A stretch of DNA of 64,000 bases from Marinobacter mobilis (GTDB lineage: Bacteria > Pseudomonadota > Gammaproteobacteria > Pseudomonadales > Oleiphilaceae): the NCBI RefSeq assembly GCF_900106945.1, contig NZ_FNNE01000002.1, positions 310,001-374,000 on the forward strand. Direction: 5' to 3'. Shown here in pieces: positions 7,097 to 15,598 of this stretch (its first letter is position 1; each line of letters begins with the position of its first letter). The translations under genes and the position numbers were made by a program. Below the pieces are notes generated by a model. That model was not told the origin of the DNA and searched no databases. It saw nothing but the letters and a program-made list of their open reading frames with translations.

Positions 7097-8326
7097 TCAG
7101 AACAGTACCCGGCAACGCACAGTGCCCTTGACGGACTTGAGCTTCTCAAGAGCCAGCTCGCTGTATTCCTTGTCTACATCAATCACCACATAACCAATTT
7201 CTTCCTTGGTTTGCAGGTACTGACCGCAGATGTTGATGCCGTTCTCTGAGAACACCTGGTTGATCTCGGACATCACGCCCGGCACGTTCTCGTGGATGTG
7301 CAGCAGGCGGTGCTGGTTGGGATGAGAAGGCAGGGCCACTTCCGGGAAGTTCACCGAGGAGACAGAGGTGCCGTTGTCGCTGTACATGGACATTTTTTCG
7401 CCCACTTCGCGACCGATGTTCTCCTGGGCTTCCATGGTGGAGCCACCAATGTGCGGTGTCAGGATGATGTTGTCGAATTCACGCAGCGGTGATACGAACT
7501 CTTCATCGTTGCCTTTCGGCTCGACCGGGAATACATCAACCGCTGCGCCCAGCAGTTTGCCACTGCGAACGGCTTCAGCCAGCGCGTCGATATCGACAAC
7601 CGTGCCGCGGGAGGCGTTCATCAGAATGCTGCCGGGCTTCATCTGGGCGAACTGCTCGGCACCAAACATGTACTTGGTGGCGGGCGTTTCCGGCACGTGC
7701 AGGCTGACGACATCGGAGATGTTCAGCAGCTCGTGCAGAGTGCCAACCTGGGTGGCGTTACCGAGAGGCAGCTTTGAAACCACATCGTAGAAGTAGACAT
7801 CCATGCCGAGGGCTTCAGCCAGTACGCTGAACTGGGTGCCGATGCTGCCGTAGCCGATGATGCCCAGCTTCTTGCCGCGGATTTCGTAGCTGTTCTTGGC
7901 AGACTTGATCCACTCGCCACGGTGAGCCTTGGCGCTCTTTTCCGGTACGCCGCGGAGCAGCAGGATCGCCTGAGCCAGAACCAGCTCGGCAACACTGCGG
8001 GTGTTGGAGTAGGGGGCGTTGAAGACCGCGATACCGCGACGGGTGGCGGCTTTCAGGTCCACCTGGTTGGTACCGATACAGAAACAGCCTACTGCCACCA
8101 GCTTCTTGGCGGCATCAAACACCCGCTCAGTCAGCTGGGTTCTCGAACGGATACCGACGAAGTGAGCGTCGGCGATCTTTTCAACGAGATCGTCCTCAGC
8201 CAGCGAGTGAGTCAGGTACTCGATGTTCGTGTAACCTGCGGCATTGAGGGTATCAATTGCGGATTGATGCACGCCTTCCAGCAGCAGGATCCGGATTTTG
8301 CTCTTTTCGAGAGACGTATTTGACAT
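7097..8326 (-). CDS. serA: D-3-phosphoglycerate dehydrogenase
   Basis: A 409-residue enzyme that oxidises 3-phosphoglycerate to 3-phosphohydroxypyruvate, the first step of serine synthesis. It has D-2-hydroxyacid dehydrogenase architecture: substrate domain, NAD-binding GYGSIGTQ (about residue 157), catalytic Arg in NASRGTVVD, and HIGGST with the catalytic His, then a C-terminal ACT domain (HENVPGVMSEINQVF) for serine feedback. The length matches E. coli SerA (410). The ATG at 8326 has GGAAG upstream; the open frame to 8389 is extra. It is divergent from the D-2-hydroxyglutarate dehydrogenase gene, an arrangement also known in Pseudomonas, where the two enzymes are functionally coupled. Confidence 0.97.
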   Translation of the reverse strand: MSNTSLEKSKIRILLLEGVHQSAIDTLNAAGYTNIEYLTHSLAEDDLVEKIADAHFVGIRSRTQLTERVFDAAKKLVAVGCFCIGTNQVDLKAATRRGIAVFNAPYSNTRSVAELVLAQAILLLRGVPEKSAKAHRGEWIKSAKNSYEIRGKKLGIIGYGSIGTQFSVLAEALGMDVYFYDVVSKLPLGNATQVGTLHELLNISDVVSLHVPETPATKYMFGAEQFAQMKPGSILMNASRGTVVDIDALAEAVRSGKLLGAAVDVFPVEPKGNDEEFVSPLREFDNIILTPHIGGSTMEAQENIGREVGEKMSMYSDNGTSVSSVNFPEVALPSHPNQHRLLHIHENVPGVMSEINQVFSENGINICGQYLQTKEEIGYVVIDVDKEYSELALEKLKSVKGTVRCRVLF

Positions 8327-8517
8327 GGGCTTGCTTCCAGACCTTTCGTCGCGTCGTATGACCGTAATGTCACCTGTAAACCCTGCCACGAAGCGGCAGG
8401 CTCACAGAACAGGGGCGGTATGATACCATAAACGCAAATTTTCACAGCGCGTCAGATGACATGGAGCAATTCTCGGATTTGACAGCTGCCCAAACCTTTA
8501 CAGAGACCGAAAACCGC

Positions 8518-9909
8518 ATGAACGCCGAACAGATCATTGCCACGCTAAAGACCCTGGTAGACGATGGCAAAGTCCTGACCGATCCCTCTGACCTGGACAC
8601 CTATGGAAAGGACTGGACCAAAATCTATCCGCCGAAGCCCATGGCCATTGTGTTCCCGAAAACGACCGAACAGGTGCAGGCTCTGGTGAAGTTTGCCAAC
8701 GAACATCAGGTTGCTCTGGTGCCTTCTGGTGGTCGTACGGGGCTGAGCGCGGGTGCGGTGGCTGCCAACGGCGAAGTCGTGGTGGCGTTCGACTACATGA
8801 ATCAGATCATTGATTTCAGTGCCAGTGACCGCACTGTTCGCTGCCAGGCGGGGGTAATCACGGAACAGCTGCAAAACTTTGCAGAGGAAAATGGCCTGTA
8901 TTACCCGGTAGATTTTGCCTCTGCGGGCTCCAGCCAGCTTGGCGGCAACCTGTCGACCAACGCGGGCGGCATCAAGGTGATCCGTTATGGCATGAGCCGT
9001 GATTGGGTGGCGGGCCTGAAAGTCGTGACTGGCAAGGGCGATATCCTTGAGCTCAACAAGGATCTGGAGAAGAACAATACCGGTTACGACTTGCGTCACC
9101 TGTTTATAGGTGCCGAAGGGACGCTGGGCTTTATCACCGAAGCGACCATGAAGCTGTCGCGCAAGCCGGATAATCTGACCGTACTGGTCCTTGGGTTGAA
9201 CGATCTGACCAATACCATGGATGTGCTGCAGTCGTTCCAGAAGCAGATCGACCTGACGGCCTATGAATTCTTCTCCCACCAGGCCATGCAGCATGTGCTG
9301 GCTCACGGTCAGGTTCAGGCGCCGTTTGAGACTGAGGCACCTTACTACGCGCTGTTGGAATTCGAGGCCACCTCCGATCAGGTGATGGACGATGCCATGG
9401 CGCTGTTCGAACAGTGCGTCGAGAACGGCTGGGTGCTGGATGGCGTGATCAGCCAGAGCGAAACCCAGGCCCAGAACCTTTGGCAGCTGCGGGAGCGGAT
9501 TTCCGAATCCATTGCTCCGCGAACGCCGTACAAAAATGATATTTCTGTTGTGGTTTCCAAGGTGCCGCCGTTCCTTACCGAGATTGATGCAGTGGTAACC
9601 GAGCATTACCCGGATTTTGAGATCATCTGGTTCGGCCATATTGGCGACGGCAACCTGCACCTGAACATCCTCAAGCCGGAAGGTATGGCCAACGAAGATT
9701 TCTTCGAAAAATGCCAGCAGGTCAACAAGTGGGTGTTCGAGATTGTCGAGCGCCACCAGGGCAGTGTTTCTGCCGAGCACGGCGTGGGCATGACCAAGAA
9801 GCCCTATCTGCAATATACCCGCAGTGAAACCGAGATTGCCTATCTGAAGGGCATCAAGCAAGTCTTTGACCCTAAAGGTATTATGAATCCTGGCAAACTG
9901 TTCGACTGA
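8518..9909 (+). CDS. d2hgdh: FAD-linked D-2-hydroxyglutarate dehydrogenase
   Basis: A 463-residue flavoprotein. The N-terminal PCMH-type FAD-binding domain carries VPSGGRTGLSAGAV, QLGGNLSTNAGGIKVIRYG and GAEGTLGFITEATMKL; the C-terminal FAD-oxidase domain carries FGHIGDGNLHLNI and the end motif FDPKGIMNPGKLF. Its position divergent from serA matches Pseudomonas, where this enzyme removes the D-2-hydroxyglutarate that SerA makes when it reduces 2-oxoglutarate, which drives serine synthesis. D-lactate dehydrogenase is the main alternative from sequence alone. I prefer ATG at 8518; an in-frame ATG at 8461 lacks a ribosome binding site. Its TGA overlaps the sirtuin ATG. Confidence 0.85.
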   Translation: MNAEQIIATLKTLVDDGKVLTDPSDLDTYGKDWTKIYPPKPMAIVFPKTTEQVQALVKFANEHQVALVPSGGRTGLSAGAVAANGEVVVAFDYMNQIIDFSASDRTVRCQAGVITEQLQNFAEENGLYYPVDFASAGSSQLGGNLSTNAGGIKVIRYGMSRDWVAGLKVVTGKGDILELNKDLEKNNTGYDLRHLFIGAEGTLGFITEATMKLSRKPDNLTVLVLGLNDLTNTMDVLQSFQKQIDLTAYEFFSHQAMQHVLAHGQVQAPFETEAPYYALLEFEATSDQVMDDAMALFEQCVENGWVLDGVISQSETQAQNLWQLRERISESIAPRTPYKNDISVVVSKVPPFLTEIDAVVTEHYPDFEIIWFGHIGDGNLHLNILKPEGMANEDFFEKCQQVNKWVFEIVERHQGSVSAEHGVGMTKKPYLQYTRSETEIAYLKGIKQVFDPKGIMNPGKLFD

Positions 9910-10592
9910 TGAAGGACCACATCGTAGTCCTGACCGGCGCTGGTATCAGCGCCGAAAGTGGTCTCTCTACTTTCCGTGATAATGGCGGTTTGTGGGAGCA
10001 GCACAGTGTCTACGATGTGGCGACCCCGGAGGCGTTTGAGCGTAATCCGGAACTGGTGTTGAGGTTCTACAACGAGCGCCGGCGCCAGTTGGCAGAGGTG
10101 GAGCCCAATCAGGCCCATCGGCTGCTGGCGGAACTGGAGCGTCGCTTTCGGGTGACGGTGATTACTCAGAATGTCGATAACCTGCATGAGCGTGGCGGTT
10201 CCAGCCACGTGATCCACCTCCATGGTGAACTTACCAAGGCCCGCAGCACCCGGTTCCCTGAGCAGGTATTTGAGATCGGATACGCCCCGATCAATCTGGG
10301 GGACTGTTGCAAGGCGGGCAGCCAGCTTCGCCCCCATATCGTCTGGTTTGGTGAGGAAGTGCCGATGATCGAGGTAGCGGCGGACGTAGCGCGTACCGCG
10401 GACCATCTGCTGATTGTGGGCACGTCGTTACAGGTCTATCCCGCGGCTGGACTGGTCCATGAAGTTGACTTCGATGTGCCCGTCACGGTCATCGACCCTG
10501 GTGAGCCTGCCGCAATCTCCCGAGCACGAGTGATTCGAAAGGGGGCCTGTGAAGGGGTGACGGAGTGGGTAAGCAGCCTGAATAAAGGGTAG
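9909..10592 (+). CDS. cobB: Class III NAD-dependent protein deacylase (sirtuin, CobB-like) with degenerate zinc site
   Basis: A 227-residue sirtuin: GAGISAESGLSTFRD for NAD binding, TQNVDNLHERGG, and catalytic His105 in HLHGE. Tyr54 and Arg57 (FYNERR) form the YxxR pair that in SIRT5 and CobB recognises succinyl or malonyl lysine, so desuccinylation is likely besides deacetylation. Unusually, the zinc-binding loop between HGE and RPHIVWFGE has Ser where the first Cys of E. coli CobB stands and only an adjacent Cys pair (DCCKAG) later, so the four-cysteine site looks lost. The ATG overlaps the previous stop (TGATG), indicating translational coupling to the dehydrogenase. Confidence 0.9.
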   Translation: MKDHIVVLTGAGISAESGLSTFRDNGGLWEQHSVYDVATPEAFERNPELVLRFYNERRRQLAEVEPNQAHRLLAELERRFRVTVITQNVDNLHERGGSSHVIHLHGELTKARSTRFPEQVFEIGYAPINLGDCCKAGSQLRPHIVWFGEEVPMIEVAADVARTADHLLIVGTSLQVYPAAGLVHEVDFDVPVTVIDPGEPAAISRARVIRKGACEGVTEWVSSLNKG

Positions 10593-10629
10593 GTTTGGGT
10601 GGATGCCCCAGCGGATAGCAATCCCCCAT

Positions 10630-11940
10630 TTACTCAGCGCCTTCCAGGTATTTCTCCAACTCCGACCGAAACGCAGCTTGTACTCCTAATCGCTTCAGCA
10701 TCCAGTAATGTCCGGCAATCATCCGGTCGATGAAAATGCTTTCCACCGGCGGCTTGAAATAGTCCAGATACTTGAACACTGTGCTGGTCTTGGCGGCGAC
10801 TGCCTTGTGGATTTCGGATTCGGCGAAATCGTAGGGGGCCAGGCTGTCGAAGGGCCGAATCAGGATATCCCGCCACATGGCGTAATAGGCTTCATCAATG
10901 GCCGGCTTGGATTCCACCCGCGCACCCAGGTCAATCAGGTGCCGGTCCAGTGCTTCGTAGTCCTCATGCAGCGCGGCGATCAGCGCCTTGCGATAGGCCT
11001 CGACAATCTCCGGCTTGAGTTTCTTTACGCAGCCAAAGTCGTAGAGAATGACGGAGCCGTCAGGTCGATAGGCAAAGTTACCCGCATGAGGGTCGCCGTG
11101 AATGCACTGGAAGCGAAACAGCTGATCCGCCATGGTGGTAAAAATACGGTGGCCAATCTGGTTGAGGGTGTCCTGGCTGTATCGCTCTGCGGTCACCTCG
11201 CTGACATGATCCCCTTCGACCAGTTCCAGCGTCAGAACCCTGCGGGTCGAATGGCTGGGGATGGAATCGGGGATGATGACCCACGGGTCGTTTTGGTGGA
11301 ACGCCCGGAACTGTTGGATATTGTGAGCCTCGTTTTCGTAGTCCAGCTCCTCCTTGAGCCGTTCCCTGATTTCGCCGAACAGCTGGTCTACGCTTTCCTT
11401 GGGCATTTTGAGCAGCCCGCCCAGCTTTAGCGCCAGCCGAAGCTGCTTCAGATCGGAATCGCAGGAATCATCCACGCCGGGGTACTGGATCTTGACGATC
11501 ACATCACGGCCATCGTGTAACCGGGCCCGGTGAACCTGGCCAATGGATGCGGCGGCGTAGGGCTGTTCCTGCAGGTACTCGAACAACTCACTCAGCGGCT
11601 TGCCGAGCTCAGACTCGATCTGGCCGACAATGACCTCAAAGGGCATGGGCGGAGCTTCGCGCTGCAGCTTCTGTAGGGCATCCGAAAACTCACGGGGCAA
11701 AAAATCCTGGGTTTGCGAGGCGATCTGGCCGACTTTCATGACCGCCCCCTTGAGCTCACCCAGCGTGTCGGTGATCTGTTCTGCCATGCGGCTGTAGCTG
11801 TCGCTGCGAGACTGCTCGTCGTCGTTGCCAGTGAACAGTTTTTTTGCTTTCTGGCCAGCGTACTGGCTCGCTACCGACGCGGTCATGCCCGCCAGTTTGA
11901 AGAATCGCCCGCGTCTGGAGGTAATCGGTTTTTTTGCCAT
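10630..11940 (-). CDS. ABC1/UbiB (ADCK-type) atypical kinase-like protein
   Basis: A 436-residue member of the AarF/ABC1/UbiB family. Signature features are the KxGQ motif (AVMKVGQIASQ, about residue 68), the ATP lysine in DVIVKIQYPG, GDPHAGNFAYR and DFGCVKK, the counterpart of the DFG loop. Relatives support ubiquinone biosynthesis or lipid-quinone handling through ATPase rather than protein kinase activity. The N-terminus (KKPITSRRGRFFKLAGMTAS) is basic and resembles the ADCK3-like subgroup more than E. coli UbiB, and no C-terminal membrane helices are seen. It follows the FAH-family gene on the same strand, with a 37-base gap. Confidence 0.9.
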   Translation of the reverse strand: MAKKPITSRRGRFFKLAGMTASVASQYAGQKAKKLFTGNDDEQSRSDSYSRMAEQITDTLGELKGAVMKVGQIASQTQDFLPREFSDALQKLQREAPPMPFEVIVGQIESELGKPLSELFEYLQEQPYAAASIGQVHRARLHDGRDVIVKIQYPGVDDSCDSDLKQLRLALKLGGLLKMPKESVDQLFGEIRERLKEELDYENEAHNIQQFRAFHQNDPWVIIPDSIPSHSTRRVLTLELVEGDHVSEVTAERYSQDTLNQIGHRIFTTMADQLFRFQCIHGDPHAGNFAYRPDGSVILYDFGCVKKLKPEIVEAYRKALIAALHEDYEALDRHLIDLGARVESKPAIDEAYYAMWRDILIRPFDSLAPYDFAESEIHKAVAAKTSTVFKYLDYFKPPVESIFIDRMIAGHYWMLKRLGVQAAFRSELEKYLEGAE

Positions 11941-11977
11941 AGTGGTGTCTTGGAGTTCGCTTTAAGCCGGGGTGGGG

Positions 11978-12652
11978 TCAGATGACCCGGGTTTCGACAA
12001 ACAGAGCGTCGTCCAGTTCCAGGGCAAGGGTCTGCCCTGAGGCCAGGGGGCCGACTCCGGCAGGGGTTCCGGTCAGCACAACGTCGCCGGGTAACAGGCT
12101 GAAGTGGTGACTGATATGGGCAATCAGTGGCAGGACGGGCAGCAGCATGTCACGGGTGTCGCCGCTCTGCTGACGATGACCGTCGATATCCAGTGTGAAC
12201 GTCAGGTGGTCGTTATGGAGGTCCCTGACGAGGGTTGCCGCATCCACAAACGGTGACAGCGGGCAGGCGCCGTCAAATGCTTTTGCACGTTCCCAGGGGT
12301 GCCCCTGTGCCTTGAGCTGGCTCTGAACATCCCGCAGGGTCAGGTCCAGTGCCAGGCCGAAGCCAAGAATCGCGTCCGCAGCTTCGGTTTCGCTGGCGTT
12401 GGTCAGCTCACGGCCGATCAATACGGCCAGCTCGGTTTCAAAGTGTACTTCGCCCTGATCTTTCGGTGGATCGATAGGGCGGGTGATATGAACTGCGGAA
12501 GTGGCGGGCTTGATGAACAGCAGCGGCTCGTCCGGGACAGGGTTGTTCAGCTCCCGGGCGTGTTCGGCGTAATTGCGGCCAATACAGACGATCTTTCCCA
12601 GTGGTAGGTGGATCGTGTTTCCGTCCTTCCAATGGTGCTGGTAATCGGGCAT
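11978..12652 (-). CDS. Fumarylacetoacetate hydrolase-family protein
   Basis: A 224-residue single-domain FAH-fold protein. It has GKIVCIGRNYAEHARELNN at the N-terminus, metal-binding acidic residues in VHFETELAVLIGREL and LALDLTLRD, and a C-terminal GDVVLTGTPAGVGPL loop. The family includes acylpyruvate hydrolases and oxaloacetate decarboxylases (FAHD1 group), the likeliest activity, acting on a 2-oxo acid with Mg or Mn. ATG at 12652 is chosen because the protein then begins at the family-typical position; the open frame further upstream overlaps apt. It lies 13 bases after apt on the same strand. Confidence 0.9.
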   Translation of the reverse strand: MPDYQHHWKDGNTIHLPLGKIVCIGRNYAEHARELNNPVPDEPLLFIKPATSAVHITRPIDPPKDQGEVHFETELAVLIGRELTNASETEAADAILGFGLALDLTLRDVQSQLKAQGHPWERAKAFDGACPLSPFVDAATLVRDLHNDHLTFTLDIDGHRQQSGDTRDMLLPVLPLIAHISHHFSLLPGDVVLTGTPAGVGPLASGQTLALELDDALFVETRVI

Positions 12653-12665
12653 GGCCGCACTCCTG

Positions 12666-13208
12666 TCATTCGCCTTCAAAGGAACAGACAGTATAAACTG
12701 CCAGGCCCTCATCGCGCAGTTTTTGCGATCCGCCAAGGTCGGGCAGGTCAATCATGGCGGCTACCTCGACAATCTCTGCACCGATACGGCGAATCAGCCG
12801 GCTTGCGGCCATCATGGTGCCTCCGGTTGCAATCAGGTCATCCACCAGAATTACTTTGTCTCCGGGGTGGAACGCGTCCTTGTGCAGCTCCACCGAGGCC
12901 GTGCCGTATTCCAGTTCGTAATCCTCCACCAACGTGTCGAACGGCAGTTTGCCTTTCTTGCGCACCAGCACCAAGCCTGCGTTCAGCTCGTAGGCAAGGG
13001 CGGAGCCAATGATAAAACCGCGGGCATCCACGGCAGCAATAGCGTCAATCTCCATGCCGTGGTAGCGGTGGACGAAAGCGTCGATCAGCTTGCGGAACGC
13101 CGTTCGGTCCTGCAGTACAGTGGTGATGTCACGGAACTGTACGCCGGGTTTGGGCCAGTCCGGTACGGTTCGAATGGCCTGTTTGATGCTCTCTGAGAAG
13201 TAGTCCAT
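12666..13208 (-). CDS. apt: Adenine phosphoribosyltransferase
   Basis: A 180-residue type I phosphoribosyltransferase that converts adenine and PRPP to AMP. The diagnostic motif [16 protein letters not shown] (PRPP binding) is at about residue 122, with [16 protein letters not shown] and VRKKGKLP earlier and FRDITTVL near the N-terminus, all as in E. coli Apt (183 residues). ATG at 13208 has CAGGAT upstream. It lies 28 bases downstream of the purine permease gene on the same strand, so uptake and salvage are probably co-transcribed. Confidence 0.97.
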   Translation of the reverse strand: MDYFSESIKQAIRTVPDWPKPGVQFRDITTVLQDRTAFRKLIDAFVHRYHGMEIDAIAAVDARGFIIGSALAYELNAGLVLVRKKGKLPFDTLVEDYELEYGTASVELHKDAFHPGDKVILVDDLIATGGTMMAASRLIRRIGAEIVEVAAMIDLPDLGGSQKLRDEGLAVYTVCSFEGE

Positions 13209-13236
13209 AGCAATCCTGGTTCTGTCCGGGCCGGGT

Positions 13237-14535
13237 TCAGGCGCCATCGAGGAAAATGAATTTCAGTACGAAGACCACGGCGATGATCGCAACGCTGGCA
13301 CTCAGCTGGCACCAGCGGCCGCTCAGGGCCTTGAGTATGGCATAGGTGATAAAGCCCAGGGCGATACCGTTCGCGATAGAAAAAGTCAGCGGCATCATCA
13401 GAGCGGTGACGACCGCCGGTGCGGCTTCGGTCAGGTCGTCCCAATCGATCAGCTTCAGCCCGGAGGTCATCAGCACAGCAACGTAAAGCAGTGCCGGGGC
13501 GGTGGCGTAGGCGGGGATGATGCTGGCAATGGGGGACAACAGCAGGCAGGCCAGGAACAGTACCGCGACAACCACGGCGGTCAATCCGGTCCGCCCCCCG
13601 GCCGCGATGCCCGCGGTGGATTCGATGTAACTGGTGGTGGTGGACGTGCCCAGGGCGGCGCCAGACATGGTCGCCACGGAGTCGCTCATCAGGGCCCGGC
13701 CCAGACGGGGAAGTTTGCCGTCCTTATCCAGCAGATTGCCCCGCTGGGCGGCGCCAATCAGAGTGCCGGAGGTATCGAACAGGTCCACAAACAGGAACGC
13801 GAAAATCACGCTGATCATTGCCACATCAAGGGCGCCAGCAATGTCCAATTGCAGGAAGGTCGGTGCCAGACTCGGAGGAGCCGATACAAAACCGTCGAAC
13901 TCGACCATGCCCAGCAGCATGGCGACGATGGTGACGGCAATAATGCCAATCATCACAGACCCGGTCACATTGCGGAAGGCCAGCGCGCAGATCAGCAGAA
14001 AACCGCCAAAGAACAGCAGCGCCTCTGGGGCATGAATATCGCCAAGGCCCACCAAAGTGGCGGGATGATCAACCACCACGCCGGCGTTTTTCAGGGCAAT
14101 CAGGGCCAGGAAGAAACCAATACCCGCTGAAATGCCGAAGCGCAAAGACATCGGAATACTGTTAATGATCCATTCCCGCACCCGGAAAATGCTCAGCAGG
14201 AAGAAAATGAGCCCGGACATAAACACCGCACCCAGGGCAACCTGCCAGCTGTACCCCATACTGCCGACCACCGTGAACGCGAAAAATGCATTCAGGCCCA
14301 TGCCGGGCGCCAGGGCAATCGGGTAGTTGGCCAGCAGGCCCATGATCAGGGTGCCGATGGCCGCCGCCAGGCAGGTGGCCACAAACACGGCGCCAAAATC
14401 CATGCCGGCGCCCTGAAGGATGCTGGGGTTGACTACGATGATGTAGGCCATGGTCAGAAAGGTTGTGATTCCTGCGATCACTTCCTTGCGGACGTCAGTG
14501 CCATGAGCCTTGAGTTGGAACAGTCTTTCGAGCAT
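13237..14535 (-). CDS. NCS2-family purine permease (AzgA/GhxP type)
   Basis: A 432-residue inner-membrane protein with about 12-14 hydrophobic segments. It shows the AzgA-like start ([28 protein letters not shown]), the NPSIL and [12 protein letters not shown] motifs and the substrate-site region [13 protein letters not shown]. Members import adenine, guanine or hypoxanthine by proton symport. Placement just upstream of apt supports adenine as a substrate. The 180 bases upstream hold two copies of a 15-base sequence and no recognisable purine riboswitch. Confidence 0.92.
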   Translation of the reverse strand: MLERLFQLKAHGTDVRKEVIAGITTFLTMAYIIVVNPSILQGAGMDFGAVFVATCLAAAIGTLIMGLLANYPIALAPGMGLNAFFAFTVVGSMGYSWQVALGAVFMSGLIFFLLSIFRVREWIINSIPMSLRFGISAGIGFFLALIALKNAGVVVDHPATLVGLGDIHAPEALLFFGGFLLICALAFRNVTGSVMIGIIAVTIVAMLLGMVEFDGFVSAPPSLAPTFLQLDIAGALDVAMISVIFAFLFVDLFDTSGTLIGAAQRGNLLDKDGKLPRLGRALMSDSVATMSGAALGTSTTTSYIESTAGIAAGGRTGLTAVVVAVLFLACLLLSPIASIIPAYATAPALLYVAVLMTSGLKLIDWDDLTEAAPAVVTALMMPLTFSIANGIALGFITYAILKALSGRWCQLSASVAIIAVVFVLKFIFLDGA

Positions 14536-14658
14536 TGGGAATGTCTGCCTTAACGGGGGCTGTTGGGGAATATGAATGGAAATCTAGCTGATAAAACCCA
14601 CATCGGCGGCGAACCTGGCGGTCACCGTTGCACTTTGGGTGTATGAAAAAAAGGCAAT

Positions 14659-14709
14659 GTTACCGGTTGGCGCAGTCAGGGCCAAGTAAGGGGTGTTACC
14701 GGTAGGCGC
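14659..14709. repeat. Pair of 15-base direct repeats upstream of the purine permease
   Basis: GTTACCGGTTGGCGC (14659-14673) and GTTACCGGTAGGCGC (14695-14709) match at 14 of 15 bases, 36 bases apart start to start. Each contains the palindrome ACCGGT. They lie between the permease start (14535) and the TRIC gene stop (14716). The tandem phased copies suggest binding sites for a regulator. Confidence 0.45.
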
Positions 14710-14715
14710 GGAGGA

Positions 14716-15330
14716 TTAGTGGCTGGCATCCCGCTGTAGCCGGATATCAAAGCGCACCGCCAGCAGCCGCGCTATGACAATAAACAGCAGGCCGATACTC
14801 AGTGACAGGGCTTCGCTGGCCAGCTGCCACTGGCACAGGAAATAGATCCAGCAGCCGGCAAAGGAGATGGACGCGTAAATCTGGTCCTTGCGGAAAATGA
14901 ACGGTACCTCGTTACACAGAGTGTCTCGCAGCGCGCCTCCGAAGGTGCCGGTCATAACCCCGAGCAGAGAGGCAATGAACCAGGAGTGTCCCAGGTCCAG
15001 GGCCAGTTGTGCCCCGAGGATGGAGAATATGCCCAGGCCAATGGCGTCGGGCACCACAATCCGCGATTCACGAATCCGTCCCAGCCGCTGCCAATAACTG
15101 AATATGATCGCCAGGCAGAGGATAAAAATCGGTTGTTCCTGATGCTTGATCCAGTACAGGGGGTGGTTGTCCATCATCAGGTCACGGAGGGTTCCGCCGC
15201 CCAGGGCGGTAATGAAACCAATGGTGAATACTCCGACCGGGTCCATGTTCTTGGAGCGTGCCGCGATCATGCCGGAAATGGCAAACGCGACAATACCAAT
15301 CATTTCAAGACCATAAATGATGTCGAACAT
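14716..15330 (-). CDS. TRIC-family cation channel protein (YicG/YadS-like)
   Basis: A 204-residue membrane protein with seven hydrophobic segments in the inverted-repeat layout of UPF0126/TRIC proteins. The two Gly-rich repeat signatures are TIGFITALGGGTLRDLMM (about residues 37-54) and LGVMTGTFGGALRDTLCN (about residues 122-139); each bears the GGxxRD motif that kinks the pore helices. Prokaryotic TRIC proteins form trimeric monovalent-cation channels; some YicG relatives have been linked to glycine uptake. It is on the same strand as the purine permease but separated by 180 bases. Confidence 0.92.
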   Translation of the reverse strand: MFDIIYGLEMIGIVAFAISGMIAARSKNMDPVGVFTIGFITALGGGTLRDLMMDNHPLYWIKHQEQPIFILCLAIIFSYWQRLGRIRESRIVVPDAIGLGIFSILGAQLALDLGHSWFIASLLGVMTGTFGGALRDTLCNEVPFIFRKDQIYASISFAGCWIYFLCQWQLASEALSLSIGLLFIVIARLLAVRFDIRLQRDASH

Positions 15331-15598
15331 GGTGGGCAGATCCTGGGCAGTGCTAAGTGCGAACGGGGTACTATTTTGGAGCGCGCAGGATAGCGGAAAA
15401 CGCCTGTCACTTCATCATTGAGTGCTGAATTGTTGGTCAGCCGGATTAGAATTGTTTATGGCGTTTAATCAGTAAGGTTTATTTGATTCATGCTGGCGCG
15501 GGCGATAGCGTGGTCTGCTATCACTAGTATCGAAACATCGACAAAAAACGTCTGGCCGGCATCCGCACCGGATAGTGGCCACAGTGGGAATCGAAAAC
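15331..15598. other. Divergent intergenic region, TRIC channel / quinone oxidoreductase
   Basis: No credible gene is seen in these 268 bases. One short inverted repeat, GATAGC-N7-GCTATC, lies near 15506-15524. Both flanking genes must have promoters here; no strong consensus pair was found. Confidence 0.4.

Noticed and set aside
8545..9861. 438-residue minus-strand frame opposite the D-2-hydroxyglutarate dehydrogenase
   Set aside because: Antisense shadow of a strongly conserved flavoprotein; composition typical of the reverse frame in GC-rich DNA.
14536..14715. Purine riboswitch upstream of the purine permease
   Set aside because: The conserved core of the purine aptamer could not be found on the minus strand; such riboswitches are mainly in Firmicutes.
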